A stretch of 64,000 nucleotides of DNA. It comes from Malurus cyaneus samueli. Taxonomy: Eukaryota > Chordata > Aves > Passeriformes > Maluridae. Below are positions 37,501 through 47,300 of this stretch, in pieces. Position numbers and translations under genes: made by a program. The DNA is taken from assembly GCA_009741485.1 (NCBI GenBank), contig CM019237.1, positions 52,316,252 through 52,380,251 of the forward strand, given 5' to 3'. The stretch's first letter is position 1; each line of letters opens with the position of its first letter. Below the pieces are notes generated by a model that was given only the letters and a program-made list of their open reading frames with translations, did not search any database and was not told where the DNA came from.

Positions 37501-40500
37501 CACAACCTGCGAGGATTTTATCCAGCGGCACAAAGCAACTGCTTTCAGACAAGGATCTGGGAACAAGTGGGATTTTGCCAAATGTCACTGAGTCTACCCT
37601 GAAGTCACACAAAATCTCAGGCATCAAGCCAGATGCTGTAGAAGCACCTCTGGTGACTTTATTTAATGCCGTGTCCCACCTGCCCAGCAGCACACCAGGT
37701 ATGTTTAATATTTGACTTTCCATTTGTCCTGCCTTCTGCCCTGAGTCCTGCCAGAGTGGTTGTGTACAGTTTCTTGTGCAAAAGCACAACTTTCCTGCAC
37801 TAGGGATGTGCCAGCAGCAGTATTTCCAATAAGGGAATGTAATTTTTTTTTTTTTTTGCTCAGCTGGGAGCAGATAACAGCTCAGCTGAATGATTAGGCC
37901 CAACTTTGGCTATCCCATGTGAGGAAAGAAGCAGACCCTTAAAAAAGCTCCAGAGAATGGTCAGAAGTCTGGAAAACATGTCAAACTAAAATAAGTAGTC
38001 TAGAAGGCTGAGAAGATATGTGCATTTATATAATATTTTGTTTAAAAGATGAAAGAAGCGTTCTCAGCATCCCCTGGGAACTGGCACAGCACTAATGACC
38101 TTAAACTGCAGTTAAGATGATTTAAGTCAGACATTAGATAAACTTTCTCACAGTAAGTATAAAAAAACATTACAAGAGATGCTTAGGGAACACTGTAGAG
38201 GATTTTTAAGGACCGAACAAATATTTATCAAAACTGACGCAGAAGTAGCTGAGTATCCTTTGGAGTAAAGAATTAGGCCAGACACTTTTTGCTCTGCCTT
38301 CTTCTCCAGCTACATTTTAATCTGTGACTCAGGCTTAAGTGTGTAATAAACAACAAAGATGGTTTATTTGTAGTGCCAGTGGTGGCATTATGCCTGAATC
38401 AGCTCATATTAAACCTGTACAACTGAACACATGATAAATGTTAAACAGTTGACTAAGTGCAGAATCCAGAGCCTTGTTAATGCCCTTCAGAGCCATCTTA
38501 TTTGTAAAACTTTATTAGATCTACATTAAGTCTGTACCCAAAGCCTAAGACTGTAGTCTGAAATATTTAGATTTGCAATCAGGGGTCCTTTGCAATCATT
38601 TGGGGAGTCCCTTTACAAGAGCATGTGGGGTGTGACAGGACAAGGGGGAATGGCTTCACTCTGACAGAGTAGATTTAGATCAGATATTGGGAAGAAATTG
38701 TTCCCTTTGAGGGTGGGGAGGCCCTGGCACAGGTTGCCCAAAGAAGCTGTGGCTGCCCCATCCCTGGCAGTGCCCAAGGCCAGGTTGGATGGGGCTCTGA
38801 GCAACCTGGGATAGTGGAAGGTGTCCCTGCCCATGGCAGGGGATTGGAACTGGATAGGCTTTAAGGTCCCTTTCATCCAAGGCCATTCTGTGATTCTATG
38901 ATCTGTCAAAGCCCACAGTCCTAACACAATATTATTATTAACATTCTTGCAAACACAGGCCATGTAGAAATATTTTTTGTATCTTTCTTCTCTAGAGATA
39001 GAAGCCATTTGTGTAAGGAGTTCCCTTAGTTTTTAAAGGGGAGGTTGAATTCCAGCCTGCTCCCCATGCTTGCTGTGCTGGCAGATGCTGGCAAAGGTCT
39101 TCTATCACATGCCATTAAAGTTCTTAAACTTCTAGGATTCTATGCCCAATCATATAACACATTATTGACATAAGATTCCTTTTACATAGATCTAAATAAT
39201 CTCTCACCTTAAATTGTAATGATCTCACTTTCACAGAGATGGATGAGACACTGCTGCCATCACACCATGATCCAAGCACCTGGCTGTTTCCCACATCTGA
39301 AAGATTGCAATTTGTGGAAAGTGCACGGATTCCTCCTCCATCTTCAGCTTCACAAGAGCTGCAGACTGTAACCCAAGGTAAAGACAAGTTTACTTTCTGT
39401 TCTTGCTTCTAAAAAAGCTGCTATCAACATTTTTACCCATCCTACCCACCCTCTGGTTTCCTGTACTAGAATCACACAGACTTTAAACTATTATGACCTA
39501 AATATTTGTGTCCCGAATTAATCCCTGCCTAATATTTACATTAGATAGCATAAGGAGAGGATAGCATAAGGATAGGGCATGATTTTACTACTTCTTATCG
39601 TAAAGTGTAAAAGCACAAATATACAAAATCCAGAAACAACAGGAAGAAAAGACCATTTTTGTCACAGGCTGAAAGAACTCTCTGTCCTGATCCTTCACTC
39701 AGACTCCTTGAGCCTGGCAGCAAACTTCACCTGACAGTCACAGAGATATTTCCTTTCAGATTTGTCCCCACACTTTATCACCCTCCAGCTTACCTGGTGC
39801 CCACTCCCATATTCACTGGACCTCTTCAAATAAGGCAGAAGTGCAGCACTTAGAGTAATCCTGTCCCAGGCAGGATGCTTTGGGGTGATGTGAAGACACT
39901 CATACTTCCATGAAATCCCCAAACAAAAAAAATTAATGATTAATGTTGGAAATAGAAGATGAAACAATACCATGATGTGGTATTTCTATGTAAAAGTTAC
40001 TAGAATTAGATGTTATTATTTGGGAAGGGGCTATACAAGACCTAATATTTTGAACTAGACAAAACAGTGTTGAGGATATTTACAGCTCTTAAAATAAACA
40101 GCTATCTGAATTTGCTTAACAAATGAAGTTTAGATGTGATGAAGGACAAGACTTTACTGTTACAAGTTTAAGTTTCAGCACGGTCCACAATCCTGAGGCT
40201 GAAAAAGAGTTCTTTGCCATCACTCAGCAAGAGATGGCAATTTTTTCCTCCTAATTCTTTCCTTCCCTTTTCTCCCTCCTCTCTAAAGGGCAAACAAACA
40301 CTTCCCCAAAGGTTGCTCATGCCATTAAATTCCTAACAGCAACCATCGGATGCCTGTTCTTTTTCCCTATACCTGCCACCACGTTTTATGATGAGGAAGA
40401 CGGCAACTCCACTCAGTTATCCCTACAAATCCTTCCGGCTGATGGCTCACCGTGGGGATCTGAGAGCTGGCTGCAGTTTAACATGTCCCAGCAGACCATG

Positions 40501-41451
40501 AATGGCTATCCTCTGGAGACTGATTTCCAGTATTCCCCTCAGGAATTTGTGCTGTCTGCTACGGATTCCGGAGGTCTGACAGCCTGGGAAACCTTCACCA
40601 TCGAGCTCCTGAAGCCACCCCAGGTACCGTGCCACCTTTACACCGTGCGCACCAAGAACAGCTACTCCTCTTTCCTGAGGGAGAGGAAAAGGGTGGGTTT
40701 GTTCCTGGAGAAGCTCTCCCTCTTCCTGAACTCCAGCAGCCCCCAAGACATCGCAGTGATGGCTCTCCAGCCTGGCTCCACAGTCATCTCCTGGTATAAC
40801 AGCTCGCTGTGTCAAAGCGCCAATAGATCTTCCAGCTGGTGCAGGAATCACGAAATCCAGCAGGCACTGGAGAAATTGAGAGCACCAGCTGGGGCTGTGA
40901 GCCCACACTTTGTCCAAGCAATGCTGCCAGAGTACAAAATCGATGTGGCTTTCAGCATTTCCTACAGTGAGGACTGCCCTGCCAGCACAAAGCCATTCCC
41001 TGGGCTTTCCAGCAGCACTGGGCCAATACTCCAGGCTGAGAATGACTCTCCGATGAGGAGGAGCTCACATGTCTTACTGAGCAGTCTCTGTGCCACCGCT
41101 GCCGTGGTGCTGGCAATAGTGGTTTGCTGGCTTTGCAAATGTCCCAGGACGATTCCTGGATCACAGCCTGTGATGTTCCAGACAAACTCCCAGCTAAGCC
41201 ATGCCCATGTGGAACTGGATGCCCTGAGACCTCGCAAAGCCCCTGTACACGAGTGCAGGGCTTCACCTTCCCCTGCAGTGTGGAACCCATCTTCAGCACC
41301 ACTTTCCTCCCATGAGCAATGTCCCAGGCCACTCCCAATCCCTCACATCCCACCACCTTTCCAGCCCCCGGAGTATCAACTGCCTCCCCATTATCCAGAG
41401 GCTCTGACTATCCACCACAATCAGGGCAACATCCAGAGGCTTAAGTTTTAA
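34223..41451 (+). CDS. Dystroglycan-like protein (DAG1 paralogue), complete, 5 coding exons
   Basis: Joined exons 34223-34513, 34957-35195, 35900-37698, 39237-39377 and 40289-41451 give 1210 residues (human DAG1: 895). Dystroglycan links extracellular laminin-G proteins to dystrophin at the cell surface. Order seen: signal peptide core about 33-44; cadherin-like domain about 64-170; S6-like domain 178-305, with C178 and C260 spaced as the known DAG1 disulfide; furin site RRHRR ending at R311; TPTP at 316-319; Ser/Thr/Pro-rich mucin region to about 823; second cadherin-like domain with FYDEED (856-861); SEA domain with G986-S987 cleavage site; membrane helix about 1086-1106; about 104-residue cytoplasmic tail with PPEY and PPHY. 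All introns are GT-AG and all phases join without stop, so it appears functional. It is not DAG1 itself: the tail lacks the RKKRK cluster and terminal PPPY. Convergent with INTS13. I know no accepted symbol. Confidence 0.93.
34957..35195 (+). CDS. Dystroglycan-like coding exon 2 (residues 98-176)
   Basis: Second half of the N-terminal cadherin-like domain. LPKWLEFNPNTSTLQGLP matches the DAG1 LPSWLHWDSQSHTLEGLP segment, and MYLLNITASG matches its VHYISVSA strand. Three N-glycosylation sequons (NIT, NFT, NHT). Acceptor CAG at 34954-34956, donor GTGAGT, phase 2. Confidence 0.93.
35900..37698 (+). CDS. Dystroglycan-like coding exon 3 (residues 177-777): S6-like domain, furin site, mucin region
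   Basis: A 1.8-kb exon. CGKEAPIT (from C178) starts the S6-like domain. LSWPVKCG (C260) and LGYDIAGWRI align with the DAG1 LSWKLGC and LGYPVVGWHI. RRHRR|QLMITPTPALKPT reproduces the DAG1 RVRR|QIHATPTP junction. The following 460 residues are rich in Ser, Thr, Pro and Glu, with no repeat register and very few cysteines, as in a mucin-like O-glycosylated stalk. One NVT sequon. Donor GTATGT, phase 1. Confidence 0.93.
38616..38903 (+). mobile_element. CR1 LINE 3' fragment (plus orientation) in intron 3
   Basis: Contains 'gggtggggaggccctggcacaggttgcc', 'ggatggggctctgagcaacctgggatagtgg' and ends 'ccattctgtgattctatgat', the CR1 3' end. Same sense as the host gene. Confidence 0.95.
39237..39377 (+). 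CDS. Dystroglycan-like coding exon 4 (residues 777-824)
   Basis: A 141-base (47-codon, symmetrical phase 1-1) exon coding Ser/Pro-rich stalk: MDETLLPSHHDPSTWLFPTS and following. Acceptor TTTCACAG, donor GTAAAG. Because it is phase-symmetrical it could be skipped without breaking the frame. I know of no matching exon in DAG1, where this region lies in one exon. Confidence 0.85.
40289..41451 (+). CDS. Dystroglycan-like coding exon 5 (residues 824-1210): cadherin-like 2, SEA, membrane segment, tail
   Basis: TTFYDEEDGNSTQLSL and SWLQFNMSQQTMNGYPLE match the second dystroglycan cadherin-like domain, and SATDSGGLTAWETFTIEL matches HATDKGGLSAVDAFEIHV. In the SEA domain PG|STVISWYNSSL matches RG|SIVVEWTNNTL, including the sequon just after the cleavage site (N994). 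The membrane helix is followed by CKCPR instead of a run of basic residues. The tail is Pro/His-rich and ends IQRLKF. Stop TAA at 41449-41451. Confidence 0.94.
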
Positions 41452-42660
41452 CAACTTTTAAATTGTACTAACAGCAAATCTACAAAAAGACAATTTGTAC
41501 TCCAATGTGCTATCCTTATTACTCAGAAAAAACAACATAAATAGGCACTTAATGGTTTTTATCAGTTTTAAATTTAGAACATACTTAACCTACACAGAGG
41601 CAGTAGCAAAAGCAGAACCCTGAAATGAGTACTGGAACAAAATGCCAAGTAAAATAGGCAAAGGGATCTTCCAATGAAGGGGGCAGAGTGATATCCCTGT
41701 ACAATTCAGAACAAGCAAATACACATCAAGCTGATGCTGGTGGGAATGAGGGGTCACAGTCAGTGCTGAGCAAATCTCACTCCATGCTCCCTCCCAGATT
41801 CGTAAATACACATTTTACCTGGAAGAGGCACAATGACACAGAAAGACCATCACAAAACATGATGTTTCCACTGAAATTGAGAGGTGCTACAATCCTTGAG
41901 ATTCCAGATCATCTTGGAATTTTACTTCTCAAAAAATGCCTGGCATTTTCTTTGTCCTTTCAATCCTTCAAAATGTTTTTAGTGTTTGTATAAATACACC
42001 GCATGTAGCATTTCTAAAGGCAATGGTAGCCACTTAACTCTTTCTATTAGGTAATTCGGTGCAATATACCATTTAAGACACATTCAGGTTACAGGTTTGC
42101 TTTTTTTACAGTAAAACTGTCACTTGTCTGCTTCCATCTGTGACAGTTCAAGGACCCCAGGGAAGAGAATTATTAAAATTCTGCAAAAGAATTTCTAAGG
42201 ACTTTTCAAACATTTTGAAATCCTTCTGGCTTACTAGATTAACATATACAATTCATATTTTAATTATTAACTACATTTTGCCACTCCATAATTACAAATT
42301 AAACTACTTAATCTGCAACTTCCAATTTTATTCTGTAAACTTTTTAGAATGGATTAAATCCTCCCTAAACCTGAAAAGCACAATGTGAAATAGGACCAAA
42401 GCAGCAGCAGTACCACTATGCAGGACAGAGGAGTTTGGAATGCCCCTTTTAGAACTGCAAAGATCAGCCCTTGCAGTCTATTGTGTCCCTGTAAGACTCT
42501 TCAAGTATGTCAAATACACACCCACAGCCACTTTGGAGAATCAGGCCCTGATCTAGTCACCAAACTGACCTCACAGAAGCTCCATATATGAATGGAGTTA
42601 GTAAATAACCTAAACAAATACATATTTAAATAGCAGGTGCTATTAAACTTTTCCTCTACT

Positions 42661-42666
42661 AATAAA
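42661..42666 (+). terminator. Candidate poly-A signal of the dystroglycan-like gene
   Basis: AATAAA on the plus strand about 1.2 kb after the stop codon. It is the first canonical plus-strand hexamer I noticed, but other or variant signals may be used. Confidence 0.35.
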
Positions 42667-43986
42667 GTATTTAATTCTTGTACATATTTTGAAGGCACGC
42701 AGCTGATTATTAAGGGCACATCAGGAGATGTAACACAATTTCCAAGGCACAGGATAAGCTTTTCAGTTCTAACTCTCCAGACTAGCCAATTGCAAAGCTG
42801 ACATTTACATGCTTTCCAACTTCCAGACTTAAAAATTCCTCTAGTAAACAAGAGAAACATCCAGAGCGATATGCAGTAAAATCTCATTAAAACCCAGAAA
42901 GTTATGAGAAAGTCATTTTGTGGCAATTTTCTCCATCAAAAGATTTCAGATAGGATATCAAAATGTGATGATGCAGGACATCCTATTTTCAGTGAACTAG
43001 TGAAAATCAAGGTAGTAAGTCTGCAGACTAGGATCTACAAAAATTACACGTTGCTTCTGTAAAAGCCACAAATATTTCACAATATGACAGAAAATATTAC
43101 TATGCAAGTACCATTTAATCACTGCAAAAATGATTCTAAAATCATTTAACAGAAAACACACCTGCATCATAGTGGCTGAATAATCACCTTGAAATTGTTA
43201 ATGGGACTTTAGCAGAGCTGAAGAAAAGATTCAGTTACAAATGTTAAGTGAAGAATACTTGCGGGATATTTGTGTTCAGAACTATATATCACAAACTATG
43301 GTATTTACAGGTTCAGGTGGATATGAATATATTGATTTCATTCTAGGAAATCTCAAAGGTGTGTCTCAAATCAAGTAAAACATCCAATCTGTGAGCCTTT
43401 CAGTTGCTCACTGAAGCCAGATACAGATCAGAGGAAGGCTGACACACTTGGAAAGCTCAGTAATTCATCTTTCCTTAGCTCATGTGGGAGCCAACCCAGA
43501 ATCTGACAAGGGATTAGATCACAGACACTAGCTGAGAGTTTTCCCAACTGAGAATTCTCTCTCCAGTAAGAAGTGGCTCCACTCAAAGAAACTGAAGATA
43601 GATCACCTACTTTTTCATTTCACAACCATTCATACTCAGTCTCTCAGGCATGTAACTACAAGTATCTGACAGAACACACTTCCTAAAAAAAATGATTGGT
43701 AAAAAATTTTATTGTACTTTTGCTTACAAAGCCTTAACTCCAACACAACAACCTGAAAGGCCTCACTTTCTAAAGACCATTTAAATTTCATTTTTAAAAG
43801 TCCTTAAACCAACAATTTTTATCTGTAAAACCCCTCACCCTCCCACCCCCTAAGATGAAAACCAAGACTGGCATACTCAGCTCAGTGTCTGGGTACTCAG
43901 TGTGCGGTCTTCCATAATTCTGAACTCCTGAGGAATTTTCATATAAATAAAAAGTATTCATGAACCAATATAAACAATGTTATCAG

Positions 43987-43992
43987 TTTATT
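43987..43992 (-). terminator. INTS13: Candidate poly-A signal of INTS13
   Basis: TTTATT on the plus strand, i.e. AATAAA on the minus strand, about 370 bases beyond the INTS13 stop. A second hexamer at 43708-43713 could serve a longer 3' UTR. Confidence 0.45.
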
Positions 43993-44356
43993 ATAAATTA
44001 CTTGAATTTTTTTTGTTTAAGACACTCATCAGTGATTTTGAAATAGTATCCAATACTTCTGGGCAAGGACTTTAAGCTGACTAATATCTTTGATTACTTG
44101 ATTTACTCCATGGCAGCAGAGGTTTTCTTCATCCTAAAGCATGCCTGGAAAACGCCTCAGGACAGCTCCTATTTGCACACAGCTCATTTAACGTGATATG
44201 CAGATTTCATACTTATAGCAAAAATAGGACTAGAAAAATGTAAAAACCAATCAAACCAGAGCTATACAATTGTGTTGAAACAGTACCAAGAGCAATTCCA
44301 GCATTAAATATTTTTGCAATTTGGCCAAGTTTTGTCCCAAGAAACAGAATTAATCC

Positions 44357-44396
44357 TCACTGCCGGCCTGCTTTTCCATTTTCTGTCGTTTCCATG
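44357..44396 (-). CDS. INTS13: INTS13 last coding exon (residues 694-706)
   Basis: [12 protein letters not shown] and TGA stop. Acceptor CTTTCAG. Too short to be found by open-frame scanning; identified from the splice phase and the conserved C-terminus. Confidence 0.93.
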
Positions 44397-47300
44397 CTGA
44401 AAGGCAAGACAACAATTGGTAAGGCTTGTAACTGGAAAAACAATCAACAGTTTTAAAAGAAAATCACATTTAAATGCTTTCATAAATATTTTTTACTTCA
44501 CTAACCATCCTGTCTCTCCCTGCCCAACATACACAATCTTATCTCCTTTTAATACTTCTTTAGGCAGCAATCAATACATAAAGGAAAGGTTTCTACAAAG
44601 ATACGTTTCAGCAACAACTCTGAAAAACCATCCATTATCAATCTCACAAAAAGAATGTGACTGGAGAATACTCATATAACTAGAGAATCCATTTTGAATG
44701 CTTGAGCTTCAGCAATTTGTTTCAAGGACGTCATTTTTACCCCTCTTACTCTGATCTTTGTTAACCTTTATCTGATTTCATTAAGAGGAGGTTGATTTGA
44801 TTTTTCAGTATTTTTGGTAGAATGTGGACTACTGTCTACTTAATTACAGCACAGCCTAAGATTCAACCACTTTATTATCAACAATATTTCTGTATCAGCC
44901 ATTTCTTTGGAAGCTAAAGCAAGTCAAACATCTGAACTTAGCTACTGTTAGTAAGAGTTTTGCTGCAAAGGCAATCACCAATGCACAGGGAAGCCCAGTT
45001 TGCAGCAGCCAGCCTTGCTCAGCACAGATGCAAACAGAGAAGCAAACACTGCTGTGGCTGTGCATCAATTCTGAGAAGCAAAGGAATGTATTTAGCTATT
45101 TTAATCATCAAAAGAATAGTCTCTAATGCTGTAAACTCCATACTGACTACTGCCAAGATATGGTAGTGATGCACTTATTGATACAAACCCATTTTCTTCT
45201 TTTAGATGTTGATATAGCTCAGCTTTGTTATTGACGGAGTTCAACCGACCAATGAATTCCTGGTGTTTCCTAGAGTTGGCAGTATTAATTCTGTTGCTCC
45301 ATAAAGACAGCAAAGACATTGGCCCTAAAATTGCAAGTAGAAAGAGTCAAAGTGATTGAATTTTTAATTAACATTACATCACTATAACATCTTAAAGGAA
45401 TTACAGATTATGGTCATACAACATGTTAAAACCACTAATAATAAACAACCTTAAGACAGGGCTAAATAAACACAAAATAAGCAAAGTGATTATGACTGAG
45501 AAGCTGCTACACGTGAGATGGACTCTACTTGAAATGCAGAATCGCAGCACCAATTCAGCTACTGCGACAGAAAACAACTCACACCAAGGAAAATAAGTGA
45601 GGAAGAACTGCCCATTCTGACAACTGCACTGCTTGGGCAAGTTAATATTTATTAGCAGGAGACAGTGACTTCTGATACCTGCCCTCAAATAGCATTTCTC
45701 ATATACAGTAGCTCAAACAGCACCAGCAGGAACTTGGTGAAGCCCCTGTCAACCCAAGAATTTATCAGCAGACCCACATGGTGTCTTAGTACCACCCTTT
45801 TTCACAGACCTGTTGAAGTTAATATGTTTTCCAAGAATTTCTCAACATTTAGCATTTAATGAAACATGATCTTCACTGACTTAGCTTTTAACTCCAAGAT
45901 TATGCACCTTATTACTTCAGAAAATACAGACTGATGCAACAACATCTACCTTTAAAAGAAAAAATCTGTTGTAATTGTTCTGGTTTACCTTTTGCTTTTT
46001 CAACTGTGGGCATTTCATCCATTGCAATAAGAGGCTTTTTGTTGGGGGGCTCAGGAGAATCAGGGGAATCTTTGATAACTTCAGCTTCTGCCAGTTCTTC
46101 TTTCTCCCGATCCAAAAGACCTTTTAACCTTTTTGAGAGGAAGGAAAGGAGTGAAGAAAGATATGCTTGAGCAGAACATAATTCTCGATACCATTCTGTA
46201 CTCCTCAAAGTTTTCCAGTACCATAAGAAAATTTCTTTTGACCCCTTGAATAAGTGAAAAAACAAGAGGGAATTCTAGCCAAATAGTCCTCTGGATAAAG
46301 CCTTGTACAAAAAGGAAGGGTTTTAATATATTATTTCACTTCATTTATGGAAAACGTTGATCAGTCTGAATTTTGAAAGAAAACTAAATTTCAAAAAAAT
46401 ATAGAAACATTGTAAATTTTCATTATCTTTTGTATGTGAATTCAGACCCATTGTACACCACATTCTTTTTTCTCAATCCCCATTTCTGCTCCACGTGTGA
46501 AAGTTGTAGGAATGATTATAAACAGGAAGGAATGAAAGGTCATCAGCATGGTGACAGCAGTGTAGATGAAAAGAGACTCTCCTATCCTAAACACAAAACA
46601 CATGCAAATTAAGCTTATTACAATGAGTTTTTTGGATGTCTTTAGAAAGTAGTTTGAAAGAAGGAACAGACCAGACTGACTGATGCTTACCACTCAGACA
46701 AGCGACAATAGCAATATGAATTACAGATAGCAAGTAAACAGACATTAATTGGCCCAGAGAAGGGCCAATCAAGCTGGGTTGTTTAATCAAACTGAACACT
46801 GAACTATCTACATCTTAAAAGGTAACAACTGCTTGTCCCAAGTTTTCAGCCATGCTTTTTATTTCCATTAAGCAGTCTAACGTCTAATAGGTGGTGCGAT
46901 TATGACAGAACCCAAAGCAGTGACTCCTCAATCTAAAACACCCTGCTAAGTGGTCAACAACTAAGAAGAAAAATTACTATGCTAATTTGATTGCACGTCA
47001 GAATATGTACCTCTCTGATTCCTGCCATGGTTTATCTGATTCATAGTCTTTGCTCAACTTCTCTGACTTGTCCTCTTTGTCTTCTCTCTTTCTGCCTCGT
47101 TTCTTGCGCTCTTCCTCCTCTGGGGGTTTGCTCCTGCAAGCCATCAGACACTCCAGGACTCGCTGGTGTTTGTCAGAGTTGTTTATGTGCGCCCGGACAA
47201 GGGTCTCCAACTCATTCCACATAATCCGGTACTGCTCATCTCTGAGAAAGGCCAGGAAAAAAAGATTATGTGAATGATTACTAAAATCATTAATAATCAC

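Larger units (their letters stand above)
37699..40288 (+). other. Introns 3 and 4 of the dystroglycan-like gene
   Basis: Apart from exon 4 these 2.4 kb are non-coding. Intron 3 carries a CR1 copy (38616-38903). No further exon is needed: phases of exons 3, 4 and 5 join exactly. Confidence 0.85.
41452..44356. other. Convergent 3' region of the dystroglycan-like gene and INTS13
   Basis: The two stop codons face each other across 2.9 kb, which must contain both 3' UTRs. Short open frames here have no support. Candidate poly-A signals are listed for each strand. Confidence 0.7.

Noticed and set aside
34223..41451. Possibility that the dystroglycan-like gene is DAG1 itself
   Set aside because: DAG1 lacks introns 2-4 as far as I know, has a shorter Thr-rich stalk and ends in PPPYVPP; the neighbours here are ITPR2 and INTS13, not those of DAG1.
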